Positions 8,878-18,433 of a DNA stretch of 64,000 bases are shown here, one piece after another. How positions within the stretch are numbered: position 1 is the first letter of the stretch; every line of letters begins with the position of its first letter. Below the pieces are notes generated by a model, which did no database searches, was not told where the DNA came from, and was given only the letters and a program-made list of their open reading frames with translations. This DNA is from G963668655 sp963668655 (GTDB lineage Bacteria; Myxococcota_A; SURF-8), in NCBI GenBank assembly GCA_963668655.2, contig CAXXPQ010000003.1, forward strand, positions 124,001-188,000, read 5' to 3'. The position numbers and the translations under genes were made by a program.

Positions 8878-10908
8878 ATGAACGGACAGAATAAAAAAAA
8901 GGCTTCCGCTCCGGACGAAGCATTCTCCAGAATTCATTCCGCGCTGAAATCCGCCTTTCCGGAAGAAAAGATCCGAGAGGACGCGCTGCATTCGCTTCTC
9001 GACGCCTTCCTGAAAACCCTTGAAGACCGGGACGCCATGATTTTCACCCATGCCCTCTTCCACCTTCCCGTCCTGGCGGAAAGATCGGAACACCCGGATT
9101 TCGCTCGCTACATCTGCCACACGATACAAACCCAGAAACATCCGATTCTGAGTCGATGCAAGACATCCGAATCCGCGGAATTCGCCGTGTTTTTCGATTC
9201 AGCCATCAAGTCCGCCCTTCACGAGATCGACCATCAGATGGATATTTCCAACCGGGAACCGCAAAGCCTGGAAGGACTTTTGCACGAACTGGAGGAATCG
9301 CTGCCGCTCTCCGGTTCAACGGGAAAGCCCCTGGGAATACGGGAAAAAGCGGTTTTCTTCGACAATCTGTTTCAGACGAACGTTCCGTTTTTCTTTTTCG
9401 TCTGCGATGAAAACCGGAAAATCATCCGCTCGGGACCGTCGATTCCCTTCCTGACGGGAAAGCAGGAACAGGAACTCCTCGACGCCTCCCCGTGGTCGAT
9501 CCTGTTCCGGGAAGACGGCGCTTCCGTCGAGGAAAGCCACATCCTGTCCGTTCTTCACGACGAACGCTGCTGGAGCGGAGACCTGTCGCTCGCCAGGAAA
9601 ACCCGGGATCCGCTCCCGGTTTTCGTAAGCGTTTTCCGGACCACCGGAGAGGACGGGAATTCTCTGTATCTTTTCTCCGGCTTCCTGTCCGAGAAACCAT
9701 CCGTTTTCTCTTCCATTCGCCGCCGGCCGGAGGAAGAAGAACGCGAGAAACGCTATCGGAGCCTTGTCGATGGAATGCGCGAAGGCTACTTCATCGCCCG
9801 GGAAGATCGCCTGTCGCTCGTGAATCGCGCCTTTACGGACATTTCCGGCTATACGAAGGCCGAACTGATCGGTAAAAACTTCCTGGATCTGATTTTAAGC
9901 AGCAATCGGGAGATCCTGAACCTCTGGTGGAATCAGGTTTCCCGGCCGAACGATTCCAAGCCCATCGATCTTGTGATCGTCCGCAAGGACGGAACGCACG
10001 CCATGGTGGAATGCAAGGCGCATCCCATCACGCTGGACGGAAAGCCGCACATCGCGGGATTCGTGTTCAACATTACGGACAAGCGCCGGATGGAGAAACA
10101 ACTGCGGCGCTACGTGGACAATCTGGAAAAGATGGTGGCGGAACGGACCAAGGAACTGAAAGCCTCCATCGACGCCCTGCAAAACACCCAGACCCAGCTG
10201 GTGCAGTCCGAGAAACTGGCGGGCGTGGGCATTCTCTCGGCGGGAATCGCGCACGAAATCAACAATCCCCTGCAAGCGCTCGTCCTGAAGGCGAAATACA
10301 TCCTGAAGCACGCCGACGAACCCGTGGACGTGGAGCAGTCCGCGCGCGACATCATCAAGTACGTCAACCGCATGGCGGATATCGTTCGCGGGCTGTCCAG
10401 CCACGCCCGCTCCGTAAAGGACGACGATCCGAAGGCCTACGTGGATCTCATCGAGGTCTTCAAGGAAAGCCTGGAGCTGTCCTATCACACGCGCAGCACC
10501 GGAAGCATCATCGTTCGCAGGGAATTCGATCCGACCGTTCCGAAAATCTTCACCAACAAGGGACAGTTGCAGCAGGTATTCATCAATCTGATTCTGAACG
10601 CCATCGACGCGCTGAAGGGCAAGGGAACCATGACCCTGCGCCTGAAAAGCCAGAGCGATTCCTTCATCCTGGCCGAAGTGGAGGACAACGGTTGCGGCAT
10701 CCCCGCCGAAAACATGAGCAAGATCTTCACGCCGCTGTTCACCACCAAACCCACCGGAAAGGGCATCGGCATGGGGCTGCACGTCACCCACCGGATCGTC
10801 GAAAGCATCGGGGCCAAAATCAGCGTTCGAAGCGAACCCGGAAAGGGCTCTGTGTTCTCCGTCCTGATCCCGTGGAACGCGCCAAAGAAAAAGCCGGCCA
10901 TCCCGTAG
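8878..10908 (+). CDS. Soluble PAS-domain sensor histidine kinase
   Basis: 676 residues from ATG 8878 (an upstream GTG at 8836 lies within the promoter). The first 270 residues are not recognised. A PAS domain with PAC follows, then a coiled coil, a HisKA domain with the phosphoacceptor in GIAHEINNPLQAL, and a C-terminal HATPase domain with VEDNGCGIPAENM and GKGIGMGLHVTHR. No membrane helix is visible, so it probably senses an intracellular signal. The NtrB-like H-box (HEINNP) suggests a partner response regulator of the NtrC type, but none is encoded nearby. Confidence 0.88.
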   Translation: MNGQNKKKASAPDEAFSRIHSALKSAFPEEKIREDALHSLLDAFLKTLEDRDAMIFTHALFHLPVLAERSEHPDFARYICHTIQTQKHPILSRCKTSESAEFAVFFDSAIKSALHEIDHQMDISNREPQSLEGLLHELEESLPLSGSTGKPLGIREKAVFFDNLFQTNVPFFFFVCDENRKIIRSGPSIPFLTGKQEQELLDASPWSILFREDGASVEESHILSVLHDERCWSGDLSLARKTRDPLPVFVSVFRTTGEDGNSLYLFSGFLSEKPSVFSSIRRRPEEEEREKRYRSLVDGMREGYFIAREDRLSLVNRAFTDISGYTKAELIGKNFLDLILSSNREILNLWWNQVSRPNDSKPIDLVIVRKDGTHAMVECKAHPITLDGKPHIAGFVFNITDKRRMEKQLRRYVDNLEKMVAERTKELKASIDALQNTQTQLVQSEKLAGVGILSAGIAHEINNPLQALVLKAKYILKHADEPVDVEQSARDIIKYVNRMADIVRGLSSHARSVKDDDPKAYVDLIEVFKESLELSYHTRSTGSIIVRREFDPTVPKIFTNKGQLQQVFINLILNAIDALKGKGTMTLRLKSQSDSFILAEVEDNGCGIPAENMSKIFTPLFTTKPTGKGIGMGLHVTHRIVESIGAKISVRSEPGKGSVFSVLIPWNAPKKKPAIP

Positions 10909-10926
10909 ATAACCGGCCTTTCCTGT
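10891..10926. terminator. Weak bidirectional hairpin between convergent genes
   Basis: GCCGG and CCGGC flank a 15-base loop across the stop of the kinase gene, with T-rich sequence on one side and A-rich on the other. It could stop transcription in both directions but is short. Confidence 0.3.
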
Positions 10927-10944
10927 CGATTTTCTTCGCGGCCG

Positions 10945-12732
10945 TTAGGCGCCGTTTTTCTCGTGGTAGGCTTTGTAAATCGGATCCTTCTCCTGCAATT
11001 CCCGCCGTAAAATCTTGCCGACCAGCGTTTTGGGCAGTTCGTCGATGAACTCGATGTAAGACGGCACTTTGTAGTGCGTCAGGTTGTCCTTGCTCCATTG
11101 ACGCAGTTCGTCTTCCGAAATCTTGCCTTCCCATTCCTCTCGCACCACGACCCACGCCTTGATCCGCTCTCCGGTTTCCGCGTCGGGCAGGCCCGCAACG
11201 GCGACTTCCAGCACGCACTCGTGACCGCCGATCAGTTCCTCCACTTCTTTCGGGAAGACGCTGTAGCCTTTATATTTGATGAGTTGCTTTTTTCTGTCCC
11301 GGATAATCACACGGCCCTTGTCGTCCATGAAGCCGATATCTCCGGTCAAGAGCCAGCGTTTGTTGTCCTTTTCGATGATCGTCTCGGCGGTTTCCTCGGG
11401 CTTGTTGAGATAGCCGACCATCACCTGCGGCCCCGCCACGCACAATTCTCCCACATGCTTTTCGGGATCCGGCTCCATCCCTTCCGGACACATTTCCTTT
11501 TCCTTCCCGAACTCGGCCGCGTCCATGATGGCCCACTCCGTTCCGGTGAACGGCAGGCCGATGGTGCCGATCTTGCGCTCTCCCCAGAAAGGTTGCGCCG
11601 ACACCACCGGAGTCGCCTCGGTCAGTCCGTAGCCCTCTCCCAGCCGAGCGTTCGTCTTTTCCTCGAAAGCCTTCTGGATGGGTCGGTGCAGCGGCCCGGC
11701 GCCCGAAACGCAAAGGGCCAGTTTCGTGTTCACGTTGTAGTTGGCGATTCCCTTGAACTCTGCGATTTTCTGGAACAGGATCTCCGCGCCGCAGTACATG
11801 GTCCCCTCTTCCTCTCCGATATCGGAGATGGTCTGCAGCAGTTCCTCCACCGGAGGCGGCTTGGGAAACAGCATCTGCCAGGCCCCCACGAGAATGGACG
11901 TATTCATCACGCAGGTCATGGCGAAACTGTGGAAGAGCGGTAAGACACCCACGTTGCAGGAGCCCACGGCGGTTTTGTACAGCCATTTCTGCGCCTGCAA
12001 GGCGTTGGAAACGCAGTTGAAATGGGAAAGAATCGCCGCCTTCGGAACGCCCGTGGTGCCGCCGGTCATGATGTACGTCGCCACGTCGCTTCCCTTGACC
12101 TCGACCTTGGGCGGATTGGGGCTTTCCTTCAACATGTCGGTGAATTTCAAAGACGTGGACGGCACCGGCCCGGAAGGAATCTTGCCCAGAAGCTTGCCGA
12201 GCATTTTCTTGATGCCGGAAAGCCCTAGACAGTCCGCGATGTTGGTGACGATCACCTTCTCCACCGGGGACTGGGCGATGATGGGCGCCACGGTGGTTTC
12301 GTACAAGGCGTCCAGAACCACCAGGTACTTGGTGTTCACGGTCTTGAACTGATGGAGAACCTCCATGGGCTTGTACGTCGGATTGACGCCGGAGGCCACC
12401 GCGCCGATGCGAACCGCCGCGTAATAGGTGACGACGTATTGAATGCTGTTCGGAAGCAGCATTCCCACGACATCGCCCTTTTTCACGCCGATTTTGTCCA
12501 GAGCCGTGGCCATGCGATCGACCATATCGTCCAGTTCCTTGAACGAAACCGTGGCGGACAAAAACCAAAGCGCCCGGGCATCCGGCCAGTTTCGGGCCGA
12601 TTCCCGCAAGACGTCGCCAAGCGAGAGGTCGGGAAACTCCATATTTTTGGGGACTTCATCCGGCCATCCGGATTCCTTGTTGAACCAGGGTTTGGATTCG
12701 TCTACAAAATACGGATTTCGGGCCTCGCTCAT
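10945..12732 (-). CDS. AMP-dependent acyl-CoA synthetase (fatty-acid CoA ligase)
   Basis: 595-residue ANL-superfamily enzyme activating a carboxylic acid, probably a fatty acid, to its acyl-CoA through an acyl-adenylate. The P-loop TGGTTGVPKAA, the LGEGYGLTEATP motif, the LLTGDIGFMD segment and the C-terminal hinge/lysine region ending PKTLVGKILRREL are all present. No signal or membrane anchor is seen. It is a single gene with its own promoter (12856-12884). It fits with the fadB and thiolase genes at 54626-58245 as the entry step to beta-oxidation, but chain-length preference cannot be read from the sequence. Confidence 0.87.
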   Translation of the reverse strand: MSEARNPYFVDESKPWFNKESGWPDEVPKNMEFPDLSLGDVLRESARNWPDARALWFLSATVSFKELDDMVDRMATALDKIGVKKGDVVGMLLPNSIQYVVTYYAAVRIGAVASGVNPTYKPMEVLHQFKTVNTKYLVVLDALYETTVAPIIAQSPVEKVIVTNIADCLGLSGIKKMLGKLLGKIPSGPVPSTSLKFTDMLKESPNPPKVEVKGSDVATYIMTGGTTGVPKAAILSHFNCVSNALQAQKWLYKTAVGSCNVGVLPLFHSFAMTCVMNTSILVGAWQMLFPKPPPVEELLQTISDIGEEEGTMYCGAEILFQKIAEFKGIANYNVNTKLALCVSGAGPLHRPIQKAFEEKTNARLGEGYGLTEATPVVSAQPFWGERKIGTIGLPFTGTEWAIMDAAEFGKEKEMCPEGMEPDPEKHVGELCVAGPQVMVGYLNKPEETAETIIEKDNKRWLLTGDIGFMDDKGRVIIRDRKKQLIKYKGYSVFPKEVEELIGGHECVLEVAVAGLPDAETGERIKAWVVVREEWEGKISEDELRQWSKDNLTHYKVPSYIEFIDELPKTLVGKILRRELQEKDPIYKAYHEKNGA

Positions 12733-12779
12733 CTCGCCTATCCCTCCTGAAAAGAATGGAAAACGAATATCGTGATAAT

Positions 12780-12804
12780 CCGAATGAGGGTTCGCCCCAT
12801 TCGG
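12780..12804 (-). promoter_or_regulatory. Hairpin in the leader of the acyl-CoA ligase mRNA
   Basis: CCGAATG and CATTCGG arms enclose a GGG-TTCG-CCC core, giving a stem capped by a stable UUCG-type tetraloop with one bulged A. It lies about 50 bases upstream of the start codon. Function unknown. Confidence 0.4.
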
Positions 12805-12855
12805 TACTACGTAGAAGCCGCGTCCCTTGCCGATCTCATTTCCTTGAACGTTAGA

Positions 12856-12884
12856 AATATGTAATAAAATTCATCATTTGTCAA
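12856..12884 (-). promoter_or_regulatory. Promoter of the acyl-CoA ligase gene
   Basis: Minus strand TTGACA (12884-12879), 17-base AT-rich spacer, CATATT (12861-12856). The leader would be about 115 bases. Confidence 0.6.
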
Positions 12885-12967
12885 GCAAAGTCGAATCGGA
12901 TTCTCGTTTTGCTTCGGACGTTGCGCGGCAGGGCGGCCCCGCCGAAGAAAGCGGGATCGTTTTGATT

Positions 12968-12978
12968 GGAATAATTCC
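12968..12978. promoter_or_regulatory. Palindrome GGAATAATTCC
   Basis: Perfect 11-base palindrome upstream of the ferritin-like gene, identical to 4334-4344 upstream of the ABC operon. It may be an operator of an unidentified regulator. Confidence 0.3.
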
Positions 12979-13072
12979 CCGCGAAACGTCATCGAATCAA
13001 TTGAAAAGATGCTGCGACATCGATTGTTTTCAAAGAACGAACGATTCAACGAAAAACGGGAAGGAGAGAACC

Positions 13073-13552
13073 ATGAGCATTCTGGATCAGGCCATTCAAT
13101 TCGAGTATGAGGGTCACAAGTTTTTCTCCGAAAAAGCCGCACAGGCGCAGAATCCGGGCGTCAAACAGATCCTCACGAACCTGGCGGAAGACGAACTGGA
13201 ACATGCGGAATATCTCAAAGGGCTCAAAAGCGGCCTTCGGGACGAGTTGAAGCCCAGCGACGCCATGAAAAACATCAAGAAAATCCTGGAGGAAAGCACC
13301 CTGACCAACGCCCGTTTCCTGGCCGAGGAAGTCGGCATCATGGACGTGCTGAACGCGGCCCTGGAACTGGAGGAACGTGCCCACCAGCACTATACGGCCG
13401 AAGCCTTGGCGGAACTTGACGATAACACACGAAAATTGCTGGAGAAACTGGCCATCGTGGAAGAAGGACACCACAAACTGATCCAATCGCTCATCGACTT
13501 TCTCGACAATCCCCAATCGATCCTGGAAACCCAGGAATTCCAGATGTATTGA
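13073..13552 (+). CDS. Ferritin-like diiron protein (rubrerythrin family, no rubredoxin domain)
   Basis: 159 residues from ATG 13073, preceded by a strong AAGGAGAG ribosome site. The four-helix bundle ligands can be read: Glu in the first helix (FEYEGHKFF), ExxH in EDELEHAEYL, Glu in LEERAHQHY, and ExxH in VEEGHHKLI. That is the rubrerythrin/erythrin diiron pattern. There is no C-terminal CxxC pair, so the rubredoxin domain of true rubrerythrin is missing. The likely role is peroxide reduction or iron handling in the cytoplasm. It is monocistronic. An in-frame extension to 12878 exists but lacks a ribosome site and coding character. Confidence 0.85.
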   Translation: MSILDQAIQFEYEGHKFFSEKAAQAQNPGVKQILTNLAEDELEHAEYLKGLKSGLRDELKPSDAMKNIKKILEESTLTNARFLAEEVGIMDVLNAALELEERAHQHYTAEALAELDDNTRKLLEKLAIVEEGHHKLIQSLIDFLDNPQSILETQEFQMY

Positions 13553-13577
13553 GACAACTTTCGGATTCGACCGCTAT

Positions 13578-13611
13578 CTTCCTACCGGGCGAATCCTCGC
13601 TCGGTAGGAAG
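13578..13611 (+). terminator. Inverted repeat after the ferritin-like gene
   Basis: Perfect 10-base arms CTTCCTACCG (13578-13587) and CGGTAGGAAG (13602-13611) around a 14-base loop. There is no T-run on either side, so termination is possible but not certain. It also forms the edge of repeat copy A. Confidence 0.4.
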
Positions 13612-13970
13612 GAAATCAGCCAATTTGTAAAAAACATACTTCTTCTGAGCCACCGACATCTCCAACTCGATTTCGGGCGTTTTCGGATCTTTTTGTGCGT
13701 TCCGTCCGGGCGACACGCTTTTCATTCGTATCCTATTGATATGACTTGGAATTCTCGTGTTTTTGCGTTCACCCGGCCCGCACGCAAAATTCGAGGATTT
13801 CGCTCGTCGCCAGCCATCGGACCGCCATGCGTCAACTGTGACGAATACCCGTGTCATATCATGAGTTTATGACTTTTCTCCGGCGCTCTTGCCCGAAGCT
13901 CTATGTCCTTGGTAACAGACCCTGTGACCCGGTCGGGGTTTTTGACGGGTTCAAAGACTTCGAACCCCTT
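13590..13970 (-). repeat. Dispersed repeat, copy A (uninterrupted)
   Basis: This gap between convergent genes holds no convincing gene. Read on the minus strand it is homologous to 40965-42400: both share the block CCCCGACCGGGTCA, then a GTTAC/GTAAC...AAGGAC segment, and then CCGGGTGAACGCAAAAA, TGAAAA, CCCGGACG and CGAAATCGAG in the same order and nearly the same spacing. Copy B carries an IS element; removing it and one TA restores the spacing of copy A. A minus-strand frame here reads CGPGERK...HI.R...PGR, also found in copy B, so a short peptide cannot be excluded. A 21-base near-palindrome lies at 13947-13967. Confidence 0.65.
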
Positions 13971-14048
13971 CGCGCGCTTTTAAAACCACACTTTTTGGAG
14001 GGTATGCCGAAGGCGAAAAAACCGTTCGTTTCCGGAATCGAACGGCGG
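13971..14048. other. Rest of the 13553-14048 gap
   Basis: No gene, RNA or promoter recognised between repeat copy A and the end of the ExeA-like gene. Confidence 0.4.
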
Positions 14049-15005
14049 TCAGTAGCGATTCATCTCAACAAGAAGTTTATCGATATCGTCCAATTCGGGT
14101 GGTCGAACGGCATTCGAAATGGGCTCACGTTCCGCCAAAGGCGGTTCGGCGGGCGCTTTTTCCGGCGGCTCGGAATCCGGCGAGCCCGCCTCCGAAGCGC
14201 TTCCCAGCCTTTCGCCGACGATGGAGACGAAATCCTCCTCGATCCGCTTTTTTCCCTCCAGAAATCCGTCCAGCAGCAGATTGTCGCATAAAATATTGAT
14301 ATTCCTTGCGACACCGCCGGTGCGCTCCGCGATTCGCAGAAGGGCGTCCTCCGAGAAAAGGGGCTCTTCGACTCCCGCGATTTTCAATCGATGCCCGATA
14401 TAGCGCTTCACCTCTTCGGCGTCCATGGGCTCCAAGCGGGCGTGAATCGCCATGCGCTGCCGCAGGGAAGATTCTCTTGAAACGACCGTTTCCAGATCCG
14501 GAAGACCGAATAAAATAATATTCAGCAGTTTCCCACCGTCCACCTCGAAATTCAGCAATCCCTTCAATCCCTCGAAAACGTCGATGTCCCGGACGATCTG
14601 GGCCTCGTCCACGAGCAGAACGGCCCGCTTTCCGATCTTGTGAATCTGGGTCAGCCTGCGATAGACCTGGGCGAACAGATCCGCTCGATCTTCCGGCGGT
14701 CGAATGACCCCGAGTTGCAGGGCGATGCGTCTGAGCATCCAATCGAACGTCACATCGGGATCCACGACGATCAGGAAGGCGATTTCATTGGCCTTTTTCA
14801 GCCAGATTCTCGCTAGACGTTTGGCCAGGGTCGATTTTCCCGTTCCGATGCCCCCGGTGCACAATGCCAGCCCCCTCCGATTGGAGATCAGGTGCTGCAA
14901 ATGAACGGCCGCTCGGGCATGACTGGACGTTTCCAGATAATAGCGAGGGCTCGGAGCGCTGGAGAACGGATCTCCTTCAAGACCGTAGAATTCGCGATAC
15001 GACAT
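14049..15005 (-). CDS. ExeA-like AAA ATPase
   Basis: 318 residues. The N-terminus (YREFYGLEGDPFSSAPSPRYY) is the hallmark of ExeA/GspA-type ATPases. Walker A GGIGTGKST (51-59) and Walker B LLVDEAQ (130-136) are intact, followed by a DnaA/Orc-like lid. The C-terminal 60 residues are Pro/Glu-rich and probably disordered. In Aeromonas ExeA acts with ExeB to build the secretin; here no ExeB or peptidoglycan-binding domain follows, so a role with the gsp genes at 3-3135 is only suggested. It is the last gene of a minus-strand run after the large TPR gene (58-base gap). Confidence 0.85.
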   Translation of the reverse strand: MSYREFYGLEGDPFSSAPSPRYYLETSSHARAAVHLQHLISNRRGLALCTGGIGTGKSTLAKRLARIWLKKANEIAFLIVVDPDVTFDWMLRRIALQLGVIRPPEDRADLFAQVYRRLTQIHKIGKRAVLLVDEAQIVRDIDVFEGLKGLLNFEVDGGKLLNIILFGLPDLETVVSRESSLRQRMAIHARLEPMDAEEVKRYIGHRLKIAGVEEPLFSEDALLRIAERTGGVARNINILCDNLLLDGFLEGKKRIEEDFVSIVGERLGSASEAGSPDSEPPEKAPAEPPLAEREPISNAVRPPELDDIDKLLVEMNRY

Positions 15006-15063
15006 CTTTCGAGACTTCGATTACCAATGGTTTTTGAAAAAAAACATCGAGGCCGGTAGCGAT

Positions 15064-18000
15064 CTACAATCCCTCGCCGTCCGGCAACGAGTCCGGATCG
15101 ACCTTGGACAACGCCTTGTCCAGCGCATTGGGAGCGCTTTCCTTCGTCCCGGCCTGCGTCAACGCCTCGATCTTTTTCCGGATATCCCGATAATCGGGTT
15201 TGAAAGCGGCGACCGCCTTGAATTGGCTCAACGCCGCCGATGGATTGCCTTTCTGTTCGAGAAGAACGCCCAGGTCGTAACGGAAACCGAACAGGGAGGA
15301 TCGGGTCAGGCTCCCGGATTCGAGGGCCTTGCCCACGAATGTCGCGGCTTTCTCCAAAAGCCTTTTCCCTACGTAGCAGGTGGCCAGCATGAAATTGGCC
15401 CGTTCCGCGTAGACGCCGTTGGACGCGATCAGCAGTTCCCCGATGGCCTCGTCCACCATCCCCATTTCCTTGTAGGCGATTCCCAGGTTCAGATGCGTTT
15501 CCACATCGTCGTCGGAAATATCGTCCGCCACCCGGAAACCGCGGCCGCCTTCCGGAGTTCCCGCTTCGTCTTCCTCGTCGTCGAGATCCAGCCCGGCCAT
15601 GATCTCTTCGCTCAGGTTGATGCTGCCGTCCGCCGGAGGCTCCGCCTGCGGCGAAGCGGCCTTCTTCGACGGCTTCTCTTTTTCCAGTTCCTTCGCCACT
15701 CCCAGATCGAACGTGCTTTCGAACAGATCCCCGCCCAGTTCCTCGCTGTACTTTTCCATGGCCTTGGCGATGGTCTGCCGGGCCGACGCGACCTCTTCGG
15801 GACTCTTGTCCTTATAGGCCGCCTCGCGTTCCAGTTCCTCCGCGTCCAGATTCTCACGGCAAACGGAAACACGCTTTCGAAGTTCGATGCTGCTCGGATA
15901 TTTCTCCGACAGTTTCACGTAGACATCGACGCATTCGTCGTAAACGCCCTGATCGTAGAAGAATTCCGCCTCTTCGAATTCATCGTAATCATCCTCCGAA
16001 AGCAGGTCTTCCAAAGGCGTCTCGTCTTCGGCGAATTCTTCCGATGCCTCCGATTCGTCGGTTTCGGCCGTTTCGTCCGGCGCGGGAGCGGATTCCTCAA
16101 CGTCCGGCTCTCCTTCTTCGCCAACCGCCGGCGGCGAGGATTCGTCCTCCTGCGAGGGAGCCTCGCCGGAAACGTCCTCCGGCTCGAACTCCTCCAGAAT
16201 CTCGACTTCCGGAATACTCTCCTCCGGCTCCGCCTCGACCTCGATTTCCTCGATATCTCCATCGATTTCCAGGCCGTCGATGCCGATATCCTCCTCCATC
16301 GCCAGATCCACGTCATCGGCGACTTCGGAATCCATTTCCGTTTCCAGAACATCGATTCCATCGAAAAGCGGATCGACTCCCGAATCGCTTTCGGGTTCTC
16401 CCGCCTGAATTTCCTGCTCGATCAGCAACTCATCGACGTCGCGTGAATCGAAATCGTCTGCGACGACGATATCCTCCGCATCCGCCGCCTGGGGAACCGG
16501 TGAGGGCCGCCGGGGCTGCGGCGGAGGCTTGGGGCCCGCCTTCGGTTGCGGAGGAGCGGCCATATGCTGCGGCAGTTCCACTTCCTCCAGAATTTCCGCC
16601 TCGGAATCGCCGACTTCATCTTCAAGCAGAATTTCATCGTCAACCGGCAGGGGAGCCTCTTCGCGAATCTCCTCCGGCTCAATCAGTTCGATCTCTTCTT
16701 CGATGTCGCTTTCCAGATCGTCGGGCGTTTCCTCGACCGTCAGGTCGTCGCCGTCGAGATCGAATTCCATTTCCTCGTCGCCGAGATCGATTTCCTCGTC
16801 ATCGATGTCGATCAACTCGCCGTCGTCGATATCCTCCAGATCCTCATCGTCGAAATCCACGTCGATATCGTCCGAATTCAGATGGATTTCCTTCTGGGCG
16901 ACGGCCTGCTGGACATCCAGCACGTCATTGCCGGAAAGATCCACCTCGAATTCCTGCTCTTTTCCCATGTCTTCATAGGATCGGATGAACCTCTGAATCT
17001 CCGCGAGCATCTCCGCGGGGGCCAGGCTATCGAACTTCTCCAGCAATCCCTGGATGATATCCGTATCCACGTCCAGTTCCATCGCATCCTGGAGACATTG
17101 CCTGGATTTGATGGAATCCCCGTCCTTCAACGCCGAAAATGAAGCGCGAAGGAGGACGGGGAGCGCGTCTTCGTTGTTCGATTGGCCGACGTAAAGATCC
17201 CGTAGTTTCAGCAGGGCCTCGACATTTTCCGGGAACTGTTCCAGGATCGTCTTCAGACGAAGCTCGGCCTGTTCCAACAGGCCGTACTTGATGAAAACGT
17301 CGGCTTCGGTAATCATGCGGATGTAGGAGGCCGAATCATCCTTCGTTTGCGATTTTCCGGGCGAGGCCGCCGCCGGAGCGCCGTCCAGGCTCTCTCCCAT
17401 CTCACTGACGCTGCGGATATCCTCCAATCCGCTTTCCTCACCGGCCAGGTCGGAGGTCGGCAAACCGTCCTCGAAGGGAATGACGGCCAGTCCCTGTTTG
17501 GCCTCCTGATTTTCCGGATCGATCTCCAGAATCCGCTTGTAGGTCTGCCGCAATCGGTTCAGATCGTCTTTGTCGCGAAGAATCCGCGCCATCTCACGAT
17601 AGACGGTGATGGTTTTGGCAAGTTGATTCAGCTTGAAAAACGATTCCGCGAGCAATTCGAGGGTTTCGAGGCTTTCCGCGTCGTGCTTCAGGACGTTCTG
17701 AAGGCGGACCAGGGCTTTTTTCGTCTCGTCCCGGGCCAGGAGAAGCTTGGCCAGTTCGCGGCCACGGTCCACCCGTTCCGGGGCGTGCTGGTAGAAACGA
17801 TCCAGGACACGAATGTAGTCGTCTTCCCGCTCCATTCTGGAAAGGTCGGTCAGGATCTTCTCGTACTCTTCCAGTCCTTCCTCCAGCATGTCCTCGTTGA
17901 CGTACCCTTCGGCCAGCCGAATCCGACTGGGAAGGTTCTGGGGGTCCACGACCGCGATTTTCTTCAGGATCTGGAGCGCCTGCTTCGACTGCCCCTGCTC

Positions 18001-18372
18001 TTCGTAATACTTGGCCACGAACTCAAACGCCTGGATGGTTTCCGACGTAAGGCCCAGTTGCTGGTACAACTCCGCCAGTTTCTCGTGCAGTTCGATCTTG
18101 TCCGGCTGAATGGCCAGGATCTGCTTGTAGACCGCGATGGCCTTCTGATAGAAGCCCTGCTTGATGTAGATATCGGAAACCCGCTTGTAGGCGGCGATGG
18201 CCTCATCGTTTTTGCCCATGCGCGCGTGCAGATCGCCGACCTTCTGAAGAGTGCGCTCATCATTCGGGTCGGAATCAAGAATCTTCTTGAATTCCTTCAC
18301 CGCCTTATCCAATGCCCCCTTTTGGAGGTATTTCATGGCATTGGCGGTGATTTTTTCCTTGTTGATGGCCAC
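15064..18372 (-). CDS. Very large acidic TPR protein
   Basis: 1102 residues without signal peptide or membrane helix. TPR units fill about residues 1-300 (for example the repeats around KAVKEFKKILDSDPND and KAIAVYKQILAIQPD), with more TPRs at about 340-460. Residues of about 480-830 are extremely Asp/Glu-rich and low in complexity, probably disordered. One TPR near 835-880 and a final TPR pair at about 975-1060 follow. It is likely a cytosolic scaffold. Similar proteins with TPR blocks around an acidic linker are common in myxobacteria-like genomes, without known function. The antisense strand is open for long stretches because of the Glu/Asp codons; those frames are not genes. Confidence 0.85.
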   Translation of the reverse strand: MAINKEKITANAMKYLQKGALDKAVKEFKKILDSDPNDERTLQKVGDLHARMGKNDEAIAAYKRVSDIYIKQGFYQKAIAVYKQILAIQPDKIELHEKLAELYQQLGLTSETIQAFEFVAKYYEEQGQSKQALQILKKIAVVDPQNLPSRIRLAEGYVNEDMLEEGLEEYEKILTDLSRMEREDDYIRVLDRFYQHAPERVDRGRELAKLLLARDETKKALVRLQNVLKHDAESLETLELLAESFFKLNQLAKTITVYREMARILRDKDDLNRLRQTYKRILEIDPENQEAKQGLAVIPFEDGLPTSDLAGEESGLEDIRSVSEMGESLDGAPAAASPGKSQTKDDSASYIRMITEADVFIKYGLLEQAELRLKTILEQFPENVEALLKLRDLYVGQSNNEDALPVLLRASFSALKDGDSIKSRQCLQDAMELDVDTDIIQGLLEKFDSLAPAEMLAEIQRFIRSYEDMGKEQEFEVDLSGNDVLDVQQAVAQKEIHLNSDDIDVDFDDEDLEDIDDGELIDIDDEEIDLGDEEMEFDLDGDDLTVEETPDDLESDIEEEIELIEPEEIREEAPLPVDDEILLEDEVGDSEAEILEEVELPQHMAAPPQPKAGPKPPPQPRRPSPVPQAADAEDIVVADDFDSRDVDELLIEQEIQAGEPESDSGVDPLFDGIDVLETEMDSEVADDVDLAMEEDIGIDGLEIDGDIEEIEVEAEPEESIPEVEILEEFEPEDVSGEAPSQEDESSPPAVGEEGEPDVEESAPAPDETAETDESEASEEFAEDETPLEDLLSEDDYDEFEEAEFFYDQGVYDECVDVYVKLSEKYPSSIELRKRVSVCRENLDAEELEREAAYKDKSPEEVASARQTIAKAMEKYSEELGGDLFESTFDLGVAKELEKEKPSKKAASPQAEPPADGSINLSEEIMAGLDLDDEEDEAGTPEGGRGFRVADDISDDDVETHLNLGIAYKEMGMVDEAIGELLIASNGVYAERANFMLATCYVGKRLLEKAATFVGKALESGSLTRSSLFGFRYDLGVLLEQKGNPSAALSQFKAVAAFKPDYRDIRKKIEALTQAGTKESAPNALDKALSKVDPDSLPDGEGL

Positions 18373-18433
18373 TTGGCGTCCCTCGCGCTGTTAACGGGCG
18401 ATATGCAGCGATGCTCCGGTAAAACGGCCGGTC

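Noticed and set aside
13582..13857. Minus-strand 91-codon frame in repeat copy A
   Set aside because: Not listed as a gene: the likeness to copy B is at the DNA block level and start, length and flanks of the frames differ.
15034..16988. Long plus-strand frames opposite the acidic TPR gene
   Set aside because: Created by Glu/Asp codons on the other strand; Arg/Pro/Ser-rich low-complexity translations.
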